DNA from: Desulfotomaculum sp.
GTDB lineage: Bacteria > Bacillota > Desulfotomaculia > Desulfotomaculales > Nap2-2B
NCBI GenBank assembly: GCA_003513005.1
Contig: DOTD01000032.1
Span: 1-64,000, forward strand
Length of the DNA stretch: 64,000 bases
Reading direction: 5' to 3'
The first letter of the stretch is position 1; each line of letters begins with the position of its first letter. Shown here one piece after another: positions 1-8,957 of this stretch. A program made the position numbers and the translations under genes. Below the pieces are notes generated by a model. That model was not told the origin of the DNA and ran no database searches. It was given only the letters and a program-made list of their open reading frames with translations.

Positions 1-60
1 GATGCCCCTGATCTGTTCAACCTTATCTTCTGTTATTTCAGGCCTTGTCCGATATTCCAT
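1..60 (-). CDS. 5' end of an unidentified minus-strand gene (partial)
   Basis: An ATG read on the minus strand at 60 opens a frame that runs off the left edge (20 codons visible, beginning MEYRTRPEIT). A good SD (GGAAGG) lies 8-9 bases before it. The visible residues are charged and soluble-looking but too few to identify a family. It is divergent from the ilv operon. The start is supported by the SD; the function is unknown. Confidence 0.5.
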   Translation of the reverse strand, partial: MEYRTRPEITEDKVEQIRGI

Positions 61-147
61 ACGAATTTCCTTCCACCGCGATTTTCATAATGCAATATTC
101 GACATCGGATGGTTGGAGTTCTGTTTTTTTAAAAATTTTAATCAAAA

Positions 148-192
148 AAAGCGCGGCATTTATTTCTTTTGATGTTGCGTTTGCCGCGCTTT
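148..192 (-). terminator. Inverted repeat with U-tract in the leader of the minus-strand gene
   Basis: An 11-bp perfect stem (AAAGCGCGGCA with its complement) encloses a loop of about 23 bases. Read on the minus strand it is followed by a run of seven Ts, as in an intrinsic terminator, and lies about 90 bases upstream of the minus-strand start at 60. It could be an attenuator for that gene or a terminator for transcription entering from the right. Only the hairpin itself is seen directly. Confidence 0.45.
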
Positions 193-325
193 TATCCTTT
201 TCTCTATTGAATAGGTGATGTTATTTATTTGATAAAGAACATTCTATTTCATGAATGGAAATTAAATAGGACTGTGAATAGTAACCCCATTGCCGCGGGC
301 GGGTATTATGTTTCAAAAAATATTC

Positions 326-354
326 TTGACACCCCAATGACTTTTTTATATACT
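326..354 (+). promoter_or_regulatory. Sigma-A promoter of the ilv/leu operon
   Basis: TTGACA at 326-331 and TATACT at 349-354 are separated by exactly 17 bases. This is a near-consensus vegetative promoter, with transcription expected to start near 361, just before the T-box leader. Confidence 0.85.
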
Positions 355-360
355 GAAATG

Positions 361-690
361 CAATATTATTGTCGTTAAAAGTAATGAAGGGGAGCAAGTA
401 GCCTGATCCCCGGGCTGCAGAGAGCTGGTGGGCGGTGTAAACCAGCGCCCGGCCGGGTGAAAGGATCGCCCCGGAACTGCCGGCTGAAAGGTGTTCAAGC
501 CGATTAAGCCAAGGACGGATTGGCCGCTGTTAGAAAGGCCGTGTCGTTTGTTAGGCGCAAAAGCAGGCTTTTATTTTTTAAAAATAAAGGCAAGCAGGGT
601 GGTACCGCGCGAGGATTAAACCTCCCGTCCCTGGCAGTTGGCTTTAAACTGCCGGGAACAGGGGGTTTATTATTTTTTATAAAAAATAGA
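361..690 (+). promoter_or_regulatory. T-box leader (tRNA-sensing riboswitch), probable Ile specifier
   Basis: The 14-base T-box core AGGGTGGTACCGCG is at 596-609. Upstream, a long Stem I is visible with the AG-bulge/terminal-loop region (about 420-446), an AGTA S-turn strand at 397-400 and the opposing GAA at 459-461. The specifier position then reads ATC (465-467) followed by a purine, so uncharged tRNA-Ile is the likely ligand. The T-box lies just before a terminator hairpin and the ilvE start. The element itself is certain from its core; the specifier assignment comes from aligning the loop by eye. Confidence 0.9.
629..677 (+). terminator. T-box-controlled intrinsic terminator
   Basis: CCCTGGCAGTT pairs with AACTGCC and CAGGG across a short loop and is followed by a T-rich stretch (664-677). 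It overlaps the T-box core's pairing region, as expected for the terminator/antiterminator switch that controls read-through into ilvE. Confidence 0.8.
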
Positions 691-699
691 GGTGTTATT

Positions 700-1581
700 A
701 TGGGTTTGGTTATTTACCTTGATGGGCAGTACGTTCCGGAAGAAAAAGCACTGGTTTCAGTATTCGATCACGGATTGCTATACGGAGACGGAGTATTTGA
801 AGGTATCCGGGCTTATCACAACAGAGTGTTCAGAATGGATGAGCATATCCTGCGCCTTTACAAATCAGCCCGCGCTATAACCCTCCAGATTCCCTTAACA
901 GAAGACGAGATGAAAGAAATTGTCCTTGAGACCTGCCGGCGCAACGATTTGCGGGATGGATATATCCGTCTGGTTGTTACCAGGGGTCCCGGTGATCTCG
1001 GTTTGGACCCGAGGAAATGCCATAAGCCCACGTTACTTTGTATCGCAGCCTCGATCCAGATGTATCCCGAAGAGCTGTATCAACAAGGGCTGGAGCTGAT
1101 TACAGTGGCTACCAGGAGGAACCTCCCGGAGGCCTGCAATCCTCAGGTGAAGTCTTTAAATTATTTAAATAACATTTGTGCGAAGATTGAAGCCAATCTG
1201 GCAGGCGTTCCCGAAGCAATCATGCTCAACCAGCAGGGGTATGTGGCTGAAGCTACAGGAGACAATATATTTATTGTTGACGACGATTCCACCTTAATTA
1301 CACCCCCTGCATCGGCAGGCGCCCTGGAGGGGGTTACCCGCAACACGGTGATGGAAATAGCGGTCAAAAAGGGAATAAAGGTGGAAGAATGCACGATGAC
1401 CCGCTACGACATATACAACGCCCGGGAGTGTTTCCTTACCGGCACTGCGGCCGAAGTAATACCGGCTGTTAAGGTCGACGGCAGGCCTATTGGAGAAGGC
1501 AAGCCGGGAAAAATGACCTGGGAACTGATTGATGCTTTCCATGAAGTGACTAAAACAGACGGACCGCTGATTTTTAGGTAA
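700..1581 (+). CDS. ilvE: Branched-chain amino acid aminotransferase
   Basis: This PLP enzyme transfers the amino group between glutamate and the 2-oxo acids of Val, Leu and Ile, the last step of their synthesis. The product is 293 aa, a normal length. The PLP lysine is K151 in the KSLNYLNN motif, and the N-terminal YGDGVFEGIR block (28-37) is typical of class IV aminotransferases. The ATG at 700 is preferred because it follows AGAGGTG and matches the family N-terminus. The open frame extends 60 codons upstream to 520, but that stretch is the T-box leader. It is the first gene of the operon, with ilvD 14 bases downstream. Confidence 0.96.
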   Translation: MGLVIYLDGQYVPEEKALVSVFDHGLLYGDGVFEGIRAYHNRVFRMDEHILRLYKSARAITLQIPLTEDEMKEIVLETCRRNDLRDGYIRLVVTRGPGDLGLDPRKCHKPTLLCIAASIQMYPEELYQQGLELITVATRRNLPEACNPQVKSLNYLNNICAKIEANLAGVPEAIMLNQQGYVAEATGDNIFIVDDDSTLITPPASAGALEGVTRNTVMEIAVKKGIKVEECTMTRYDIYNARECFLTGTAAEVIPAVKVDGRPIGEGKPGKMTWELIDAFHEVTKTDGPLIFR

Positions 1582-1595
1582 AGGAGTAGTTTAAA

Positions 1596-3251
1596 ATGCG
1601 CAGCGACATGATTAAAAACGGTCTGGAGAAGGCGCCGCACCGTTCGCTCTTAAATGCCCTCGGCTTTGTCAGTGAGGAGCTTGACCGTCCGATGATCGGT
1701 GTGGTCAATTCCTTCAACGAGATTGTGCCCGGACACATGCACCTGAATGAACTTACGGACTGCGTCAAAGCCGGGATCAGGCTTGCCGGCGGAACTCCTG
1801 TTGAATTCCCCTGCATAGCTGTATGCGACGGCATCGCCATGAACCACAGCGGAATGAAATATTCCCTGGCCAGCCGCGAACTGATTGCCGATTCAATTGA
1901 AGTAATGGCTCAAGCCCACCAGTTTGACGGACTGGTGATGGTTACCGCCTGTGATAAAATAGTCCCCGGAATGCTGATGGCGGCGGCGCGCCTGGACATT
2001 CCGTCAATCGTTGTCAGCGGCGGGCCGATGATGGCCGGACGTTATCAGGGGCGGGATATCTCCCTGAGCAATGTTTTTGAAGCCGTAGGCGCCGTCAGGG
2101 CGGGGAAAATGACTGACGATGAACTCGCCGAGATAGAAGAATCGGCCTGCCCCGGATGCGGATCCTGCGCCGGGATGTTTACGGCCAACTCAATGAATTG
2201 CCTTACCGAAGCTCTCGGCATAGCCCTGCCGGGCAACGGGACCATTCCGGCGGTTTCATCCGCCAGGAGAAGACTGGCCAAGCTGACGGGCATCAGGATA
2301 GTTTACCTGGTTAACGAGGATATCCGTCCCTCAATGATCTTAACCGAGCAGGCGTTTGAAAACGGCCTGACGGTTGACATGGCGCTGGGCTGTTCGACAA
2401 ACACGGTCCTGCACCTTCCGGCTATAGCCCTGGAAGCCGGGATTAAAATCGACCTTAACAAAGTTAACGAGCTTAACAAAAAAACTCCCAACCTGTGCCG
2501 TTTAAGCCCGGTAGGCCCTCATTTCATGCAGGACCTCGACGAGGCGGGCGGAATTCCCGCCGTAATGAACGAACTGGCTAAAAAAGGCTTGCTGAGCCTT
2601 GACGCCAGGACCGTTTCCGGGACTGTGGGAGAGCAGATTAAAGGAAGACAGGTTTACCGCAGGGATGTTATCCGCAGTGTGGAAGAACCATACAGTCCCG
2701 ACGGAGGAGTTGCTGTTTTAATGGGGAACCTGGCGCCGCAGGGCGCCGTAGTAAAAAAATCCGGTGTTGACGAGCAGATGCTCAAGCACCAGGGTCCGGC
2801 GAAGGTCTTTGATTCGGAAGAAGAAGCCTTCAAGGGCATTACTTCCGGCGCCATCCAAAAGGGAGACGTAGTCGTTATCCGCTATGAAGGTCCCAGGGGC
2901 GGGCCGGGAATGCGCGAGATGCTTACCCCTACCGCTACGATTGCAGGAATGGGCCTGGACAGGGACGTTGCCCTGCTGACCGACGGCCGTTTCTCGGGCG
3001 CCACCCGGGGGGCCTCAATCGGACACATTGCCCCCGAAGCGTCGCTTGGCGGCCCGCTGGCTATTGTCAGGGACGGGGATATAATTGACATCGACATCCC
3101 GGGGGGCAGATTAAACGTTCAGCTGTCCGACGAAGAAATCAAAAACCGCTTTGCCGTCTGGAGCCCGCCTGAGCCAAGGGTAAAAACAGGTTACCTGGCA
3201 AAGTACCTGCGCATGGTCGGCCCGGCTTCGGAAGGCGCCGTTGTTAGATAA
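1596..3251 (+). CDS. ilvD: Dihydroxy-acid dehydratase
   Basis: This Fe-S dehydratase converts 2,3-dihydroxy-isovalerate or -methylvalerate to the 2-oxo acids of the Val and Ile pathways. The product is 551 aa, full length. Conserved blocks include CDGIAMNH (77-84), the cluster-ligand motif TACDKIVPGM (C119) and ACPGCGSCAGMF (C185, C188, C191). The SD AAAGGAG precedes the ATG. It lies 14 bases after ilvE and 45 bases before ilvB in the same operon. Confidence 0.97.
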   Translation: MRSDMIKNGLEKAPHRSLLNALGFVSEELDRPMIGVVNSFNEIVPGHMHLNELTDCVKAGIRLAGGTPVEFPCIAVCDGIAMNHSGMKYSLASRELIADSIEVMAQAHQFDGLVMVTACDKIVPGMLMAAARLDIPSIVVSGGPMMAGRYQGRDISLSNVFEAVGAVRAGKMTDDELAEIEESACPGCGSCAGMFTANSMNCLTEALGIALPGNGTIPAVSSARRRLAKLTGIRIVYLVNEDIRPSMILTEQAFENGLTVDMALGCSTNTVLHLPAIALEAGIKIDLNKVNELNKKTPNLCRLSPVGPHFMQDLDEAGGIPAVMNELAKKGLLSLDARTVSGTVGEQIKGRQVYRRDVIRSVEEPYSPDGGVAVLMGNLAPQGAVVKKSGVDEQMLKHQGPAKVFDSEEEAFKGITSGAIQKGDVVVIRYEGPRGGPGMREMLTPTATIAGMGLDRDVALLTDGRFSGATRGASIGHIAPEASLGGPLAIVRDGDIIDIDIPGGRLNVQLSDEEIKNRFAVWSPPEPRVKTGYLAKYLRMVGPASEGAVVR

Positions 3252-3296
3252 GCAATGCAAAATTGGAAAGACAAAAGGCCTGGAGGTTTTAGATAA

Positions 3297-4961
3297 ATGA
3301 AAAAAACCGGAGCCAATATTTTATTAGAGAGCTTGCGGGAAGTAGGGGTAGACACAATTTTCGGTTATCCCGGAGGCAGTGTTCTGCCCATCTATGACGC
3401 CATATTTGATTCCGATATCCGGCACATCCTGACCAGGCATGAACAGGGAGCGGTGCACGCTGCCGACGGGTATGCGAGAGCCAGCGGACGGCCGGGTGTA
3501 TGCCTGGCAACTTCCGGACCCGGAGCAACCAACCTGGTTACCGGGATTGCGAACGCGTATATGGATTCGGTCCCCATCATAGCCATGACAGGCCAGGTAG
3601 TTACTTCCCAGTTGGGCAAGGATTCATTCCAGGAAGCGGATATTGTAGGGATCACACTGCCCATAACCAAACATAGTTATCTGGTTAAGAACGCCCGGGA
3701 ACTGCCCAAAGTGGTCAAAGAGGCTTTTCACATAGCTACAACGGGCAGGCCCGGGCCGGTACTGATCGATATTCCCCGTGATGTCTCCGCCGCTCTTGTG
3801 GAACATGAAGAAACAGGCCCCCTTGACCTGCCGGGATACAGACTGCCGCAGACGCCTCCTCAAAGAAGGCTGGAAGAGGCAGCCAGTGTGATCATGGCCT
3901 CCCAACGCCCGGTCATCTATGCCGGAGGAGGGGTGGTCAATTCCGGCGCTTTCATAGAGTTCCAGCAATTTGCCGAAAAGATTATGGCTCCGGTGACGAC
4001 GACTCTAATGGGGCTTTCCGGATTTCCGGGAAGGCATCCCCTGGCGCTGGGAATGCTGGGTATGCACGGGAGCAAATATGCGAATTACGCCGTCTGCAGC
4101 TGTGATCTGCTGATTGCCGTGGGAGTGCGTTTTGACGACAGGGTGACTGGAAAGCTTGAAAAATTTGTCCCGGAAGCAAAAGTAATTCACATTGATATAG
4201 ACCCGGCTGAAATCGGAAAAAATGTAAAAGTAGACATACCGCTTGTGGGAGACGTTAAAAACTCGCTGGCGGAACTTGTCAAATATTTGGAGGCAAAGCC
4301 TTCCGGCGCCTGGCAGGAACAGGTGCAGGACTGGAAAAAGGAATATCCTTTGACTTTTGAAGATACTAAAGAAGGCAGGCTTAAACCTCAGTATGTAATC
4401 AGAGAGATCTACCGCGCCGGCCAGGACCGGGCAAAAATAGTTACTGATGTGGGGCAGCACCAGATGTGGTCCGCACATTATTACGACTACACCCGGCCGC
4501 GTTCCTTTATCTCTTCCGGAGGGCTCGGAACGATGGGCTTCGGGCTTCCGGCGGCCATCGGAGTTCAGGTTGCCTGCCCGGATGAACTGGTCTTTAACAT
4601 CGCCGGCGACGGAAGTATCCAGATGAACATACAGGAACTGGCCACTGCGGTTAATAACAATCTTCCTATTAAAATAGCTATTTTAAATAACGGTTACCTG
4701 GGAATGGTCAGGCAGTGGCAGGAGCTTTTTTACAACCACAGGTATTCACATACCGAGCTGATCAATCCGGATTTCACCAAGATTGCCGAGGCGTATGGCG
4801 CCGTGGGGATGCGGATAGAGAGGCAGGAGGACGTGGCGCCGGCGCTTCAGGAAGCTCTGGCGGTAAAAAAACCCGTCGTGATGGATTTTCTGGTTGAACG
4901 TGAAGAAAATGTGCTGCCGATGGTGCCCCCCGGTGAGCCACTGGACAAGATGCTGGGATAA
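3297..4961 (+). CDS. ilvB: Acetohydroxyacid synthase, catalytic subunit (copy 1)
   Basis: This ThDP enzyme condenses pyruvate with pyruvate or 2-oxobutyrate to start Val/Leu or Ile synthesis. The product is 554 aa. The catalytic Glu lies in RHEQGAVHAADGYA (about residue 49), the ThDP/Mg site is GDGSIQMN, and the active-site block LGMVRQWQ has Trp474. This Trp is known in characterised enzymes to favour 2-oxobutyrate, the Ile route. The SD GGAGG precedes the ATG. It is followed after 15 bases by its regulatory subunit ilvN. Compare the second copy at 5519, which has Phe at this position. Confidence 0.96.
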   Translation: MKKTGANILLESLREVGVDTIFGYPGGSVLPIYDAIFDSDIRHILTRHEQGAVHAADGYARASGRPGVCLATSGPGATNLVTGIANAYMDSVPIIAMTGQVVTSQLGKDSFQEADIVGITLPITKHSYLVKNARELPKVVKEAFHIATTGRPGPVLIDIPRDVSAALVEHEETGPLDLPGYRLPQTPPQRRLEEAASVIMASQRPVIYAGGGVVNSGAFIEFQQFAEKIMAPVTTTLMGLSGFPGRHPLALGMLGMHGSKYANYAVCSCDLLIAVGVRFDDRVTGKLEKFVPEAKVIHIDIDPAEIGKNVKVDIPLVGDVKNSLAELVKYLEAKPSGAWQEQVQDWKKEYPLTFEDTKEGRLKPQYVIREIYRAGQDRAKIVTDVGQHQMWSAHYYDYTRPRSFISSGGLGTMGFGLPAAIGVQVACPDELVFNIAGDGSIQMNIQELATAVNNNLPIKIAILNNGYLGMVRQWQELFYNHRYSHTELINPDFTKIAEAYGAVGMRIERQEDVAPALQEALAVKKPVVMDFLVEREENVLPMVPPGEPLDKMLG

Positions 4962-4976
4962 GAGGAGATTATTTAG

Positions 4977-5498
4977 ATGAAACATACGCTTTCTGTTCTG
5001 GTTGAGAATCAGCCCGGTGTACTGGCCAGGGTTGCGGGGCTTTTCAGCCGCCGGGGATTTAACATTGACAGCCTGGCTGTGGGGCAGACGGAAAATCCGG
5101 CTGTTTCACGGATGACCATAGTAGTCGAGGGCGACGGCCGGATTGTGGAGCAGGTAACCAAGCAGCTTCACAAACTTATCGACGTGATCAAGGTCGGCGA
5201 CATCACCGCTGAAAAATATGTCGACAGGGAACTGGTCATGGTCAAGGTGAACGCCGATGCCGGCCAGCGCGGTGAAATAATGCTCATCGCGGACATTTTC
5301 AGGGCGCGCGTCATTGATTTAGGACGCCGCACGCTTACCCTGGAATGCACCGGCGATGAGGGAAAAATAACTGCATTTGAGGAATCCCTTCGCCCATACG
5401 GGATCAAAGAAATGGTCCGGACGGGGAAGGTGGCCATGTTAAGAGGCGCCAGGTTTACCACTGTTGGAAATTCGGGATTAGACCAGGATGACGAATAA
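4977..5498 (+). CDS. ilvN: Acetohydroxyacid synthase, regulatory subunit
   Basis: This is the small subunit (173 aa) of acetohydroxyacid synthase, which activates the catalytic subunit and gives feedback inhibition, usually by valine. The N-terminal ACT domain begins HTLSVLVENQPGVLARVAGLF, and a second ACT-like C-terminal half follows, the normal layout for IlvN/IlvH. The SD GAGGAGA precedes the ATG. It sits between two catalytic-subunit genes, so one small subunit may serve both. Confidence 0.95.
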   Translation: MKHTLSVLVENQPGVLARVAGLFSRRGFNIDSLAVGQTENPAVSRMTIVVEGDGRIVEQVTKQLHKLIDVIKVGDITAEKYVDRELVMVKVNADAGQRGEIMLIADIFRARVIDLGRRTLTLECTGDEGKITAFEESLRPYGIKEMVRTGKVAMLRGARFTTVGNSGLDQDDE

Positions 5499-5518
5499 AA
5501 ATTAAGGAGAGTCCTCTA

Positions 5519-7204
5519 TTGGAAATTACTGCTGCCCAGGCCCTGGTTCGCTGCCTGGAAAAAGAAAACATAGAAATCATCTTCGGTATTCCGGGCGCCG
5601 CTATAGCCCCGGTATATGACGCCCTGTACAATTCAAAAATCAAACACGTTCTGGTGAGGCACGAGCAGGGAGCGGTTCACGCCGCTGACGGCTATGCCCG
5701 GGCGACCGGCAGGGTTGGCGTCTGCATGGCCACTTCCGGGCCCGGGGCCACAAACCTGGTAACCGGGATAGCCAACGCTTACATGGATTCGGTGCCTATT
5801 GTCGTAATCACCGGCCAGGTGAATACCGAGCGGGTCGGAACCGACGCGTTCCAGGAAGTGGATACTACAGGGATAACAATTCCGATCACCAAGCATAATT
5901 TTTTGCTCAAAGACCCGGCTCAGCTGGGAGAAACGGTCAAAAAAGCTTTTTATATAGCTTCTACCGGCCGGTCCGGGCCGGTGCTGATCGACCTGCCCGG
6001 AGACGTCACAAGTTCAAAAATCAAGTTTAAGTACCCCGAAACGGTTAAGCTGCGCGGTTACAAGCCGACCTACCGGGGTCACCCGAATATGATTAAAGAG
6101 GCTGCAAGGCTGATCGGCGAAGCCCGGCGGCCGGTCATTTACGCTGGAGGAGGAATTCTCAGTTCCTCAGCCTTCGGTGAATTGAAACAGCTCGCCGAAA
6201 CAATCGACGCGCCCGTAACCAACACCTTTATGGGCCTGTCGAGTTTTCCGGGAGATCACCCGCTTTTCCTGGGTATGTTGGGACTGCACGGCACACGCTA
6301 CGCAAATATGGCAATTACAGAATGCGACCTGCTGATTGCCCTGGGGGCGCGTTTTGACGACCGCGTCACAGGCAGAATTTCCGCCTTTGCGCCAGACGCA
6401 AAGATAATTCATATTGATATCGACCCTGCTGAAATAGGGAAAAACGTAAAGATCAACATTCCCGTCGTAGGCGACGTTAAGCAAGTCTTGCAGTCACTGC
6501 TGACTCAGGTCAAGAAGACTGAGCGTCCGGAATGGCATAAACGGATCCAGGAACTCAAAGAGGCTTATCAGATGCGCTACAGCCGTGAGGGGGGGTTGAA
6601 ACCCCAGTTTATTGTCGAGCGGCTCAATGCGGAAACAGGCGGGGATTCCCTGGTGGTTACCGACGTGGGCCAGCACCAGATGTGGGTTGCGCAGTATTAC
6701 CGGTTTAACAAACCACGCATGCTGATTTCTTCCGGCGGTCTGGGCACAATGGGTTTCGGGCTTCCCGCAGCAGCAGGCGCCCAGTTGGGCATCCCGGGGC
6801 AGCAGGTCGTTCTGATTACGGGAGACGGCAGTTTTCAGATGACCATCCAGGAACTGGCCACAGTCAAAGAACAGAATCTGCCCTTAAAAATATTTATCCT
6901 GAACAATCAGAGACTGGGTATGGTCCGTCAGTTCCAGCAGGTTTATTATGAAGGAAGGTACATGGCGGTGGATTTTCTTTTCCATCCCGATTTCGAAGTT
7001 CTGGCCCGGGCATATGGAATCGACGGCTTTACCATCCGCAGCGAGGAGGACGCCGTCCGCATGCTGCCCGGGATTTTAAAGTCACCCGGCCCCGCCCTGG
7101 TGAACTGCCTGGTTTACCCCGAGGAAAACGTTATACCGATGGTCCCGGCCGGGAAAGGTATTGATGAAGCAATTGAATTTGCCGAGGGAGAGAGTAAGCT
7201 ATGA
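5519..7204 (+). CDS. ilvB: Acetohydroxyacid synthase, catalytic subunit (copy 2, divergent)
   Basis: This is a second full-length ThDP acetohydroxyacid synthase large subunit (561 aa). RHEQGAVHAADGYARATG and the ThDP motif GDGSFQMT are intact. The substrate-selectivity block reads LGMVRQFQQVYY: Phe472 replaces the usual Trp, so selectivity for 2-oxobutyrate over pyruvate may differ from copy 1. It starts with TTG at 5519, with AAGGAGA about 9 bases upstream. Its stop overlaps the leuC start (ATGA). It occupies the place where ilvC-leuA are often found in related operons. Biochemical specialisation is inference. Confidence 0.94.
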   Translation: MEITAAQALVRCLEKENIEIIFGIPGAAIAPVYDALYNSKIKHVLVRHEQGAVHAADGYARATGRVGVCMATSGPGATNLVTGIANAYMDSVPIVVITGQVNTERVGTDAFQEVDTTGITIPITKHNFLLKDPAQLGETVKKAFYIASTGRSGPVLIDLPGDVTSSKIKFKYPETVKLRGYKPTYRGHPNMIKEAARLIGEARRPVIYAGGGILSSSAFGELKQLAETIDAPVTNTFMGLSSFPGDHPLFLGMLGLHGTRYANMAITECDLLIALGARFDDRVTGRISAFAPDAKIIHIDIDPAEIGKNVKINIPVVGDVKQVLQSLLTQVKKTERPEWHKRIQELKEAYQMRYSREGGLKPQFIVERLNAETGGDSLVVTDVGQHQMWVAQYYRFNKPRMLISSGGLGTMGFGLPAAAGAQLGIPGQQVVLITGDGSFQMTIQELATVKEQNLPLKIFILNNQRLGMVRQFQQVYYEGRYMAVDFLFHPDFEVLARAYGIDGFTIRSEEDAVRMLPGILKSPGPALVNCLVYPEENVIPMVPAGKGIDEAIEFAEGESKL

Positions 7205-8466
7205 GCATGACAATTACGGAAAAAATTCTGGCCGCTCACGCGCAAAAGGAAAAGGTGAGCCCGGGAGAACTGATCAACGTCCGGATTGACCTGGCGCTGG
7301 GCAACGATATTACGGCCCCGCTGGCCATCCAGGAGTTTGAAAAAATCGGCCTGCCCGGTGTTTTTGACCCGGACAGGGTCATCCTCGTGCCGGACCACTT
7401 TGTGCCCAACAAGGACATCAAGTCTGCCGAACAGGCCAAGATGCTGAGGGAGTTTTCCTCCCGCCAGAAGCTGACCTACTACTTTGAAGCCGGCAGGATG
7501 GGGATAGAACACTGCCTGCTTCCGGAGCAAGGGCTGGTCGGGCCGGGAGACGTGGTTATCGGGGCCGATTCGCACACCTGTACATACGGCGCCCTGGGGG
7601 CTTTCTCAACAGGCGTGGGCAGTACCGATCTGGCGGCGGCTATGGCTTCGGGGGAGATCTGGCTGAAAGTTCCGGAATCAATCAAGCTGATCTATAACGG
7701 CGAACTGCCCCCCTGGGTCAGCGGCAAAGACCTGATCCTGCTCGCCATCGGCGATCTCGGCGTTGACGGCGCCGCCTACCAGGCGCTGGAATTTACCGGC
7801 CCCGTAATCGACAGGCTGTCCATGGACAGCAGGTTTACCGCGGCAAACATGGCTATTGAGGCGGGGGCCAAGAACGGCATCTTCCCCCCGGATGAGATAA
7901 CACGACAGTATGTAGAAGGGCGCGCAAAAAGGCCTTATACTTTTTACAGCAGCGACCCGGACGCCGGGTATAAAGGGACGCGCGAGTACGACGTCAGCGG
8001 AATGGAGCCGCTGGTAGCCTTCCCCCACCTGCCTGAAAAAGTTCACCCGGTCAGCCAGGCGGGCCATATCAAGATCGACCAGGTCGTCATCGGCTCCTGC
8101 ACAAACGGGCGTCTGGAAGACCTGCGTCTGGCGGCAGGCCTGATCAAGGGGAAGAAAGTGCACCCGGAAGTAAGGCTGATTGTCATACCCGGCACGCAGA
8201 AGATTTACCTGCAGTCGCTGAGGGAAGGCCTGATTGAGGATTTCGTGGAAGCCGGGGCGGTTTTCAGCACGCCGACCTGCGGACCCTGCTTAGGAGGCCA
8301 TATGGGCATCCTGGCCAAAGGGGAGCGCTGCCTGGCGACTACAAACCGCAACTTTGTGGGCAGGATGGGCGATCGCGAGAGCGAGGTTTACTTATGCAAC
8401 CCCGCGGTTGCGGCTGCATCCGCGATAGCCGGATATATCGTTGGGCCCAAGGAGGTTAGCAAATGA
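7201..8466 (+). CDS. leuC: 3-isopropylmalate / (R)-citramalate dehydratase, large subunit
   Basis: This is the aconitase-family large subunit (421 aa, the short clostridial/archaeal LeuC type). With LeuD it isomerises isopropylmalate, or citramalate in the CimA pathway. The 4Fe-4S ligands are visible as C300 (GSCTNGR) and C360/C363 (PTCGPCLGG), together with GADSHTCTYG. The ATG overlaps the ilvB stop by four bases, and its own stop overlaps leuD by four. With cimA downstream and no leuA in the window, citramalate is a likely substrate. Confidence 0.94.
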   Translation: MSMTITEKILAAHAQKEKVSPGELINVRIDLALGNDITAPLAIQEFEKIGLPGVFDPDRVILVPDHFVPNKDIKSAEQAKMLREFSSRQKLTYYFEAGRMGIEHCLLPEQGLVGPGDVVIGADSHTCTYGALGAFSTGVGSTDLAAAMASGEIWLKVPESIKLIYNGELPPWVSGKDLILLAIGDLGVDGAAYQALEFTGPVIDRLSMDSRFTAANMAIEAGAKNGIFPPDEITRQYVEGRAKRPYTFYSSDPDAGYKGTREYDVSGMEPLVAFPHLPEKVHPVSQAGHIKIDQVVIGSCTNGRLEDLRLAAGLIKGKKVHPEVRLIVIPGTQKIYLQSLREGLIEDFVEAGAVFSTPTCGPCLGGHMGILAKGERCLATTNRNFVGRMGDRESEVYLCNPAVAAASAIAGYIVGPKEVSK

Positions 8467-8957
8467 AATTTCAAGGGAAAACATGGAGGTTCGGCGACGA
8501 TATTGACACTGACGCAATCATCCCGGCTCGTTATTTAAATACTTCCGACCCCGCCGAACTTGCTCAGCACTGTATGGAGGACGCTGATCCGCAGTTTTCT
8601 TCCAAAGTCGGCAAAGGAGATATTATCGTAGCCGGCAAAAATTTCGGCAGCGGCAGTTCACGTGAACACGCCCCCCTGGCAATCAAAACTTCCGGGGTCA
8701 GCTGTGTGATTGCGAGCTCTTATGCCCGGATTTTTTACCGGAACGCTTTTAACATAGGACTGCTTATTCTCGAATCACCGGACGCCGCCGGCGATATACG
8801 GCAGGGAGACCTTGTGGAGGTGGACACCGACCAGGGCGTTATCAAAAACCTGACCAGTTCAAAGGAATACAAGTTCATCCCCATACCGCCTTTCATGCAG
8901 CAGATTATTGCCGCCGGCGGACTGATCAATTACCTGAAGTTAAGGAAGGAGCAATAA
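8463..8957 (+). CDS. leuD: 3-isopropylmalate / (R)-citramalate dehydratase, small subunit
   Basis: This is the swivel-domain small subunit (164 aa) that completes the dehydratase with LeuC. The opening WRFGDDIDTDAIIPARYLN and the loop GKNFGSGSSREHAP are diagnostic. ATGA overlap with leuC and TAATG overlap with leuB indicate translational coupling. Confidence 0.95.
   Translation: MKFQGKTWRFGDDIDTDAIIPARYLNTSDPAELAQHCMEDADPQFSSKVGKGDIIVAGKNFGSGSSREHAPLAIKTSGVSCVIASSYARIFYRNAFNIGLLILESPDAAGDIRQGDLVEVDTDQGVIKNLTSSKEYKFIPIPPFMQQIIAAGGLINYLKLRKEQ

Noticed and set aside
520..699. N-terminal extension of ilvE to 353 aa
   Set aside because: The extension translates the T-box core and terminator; the SD and family alignment place the start at 700.
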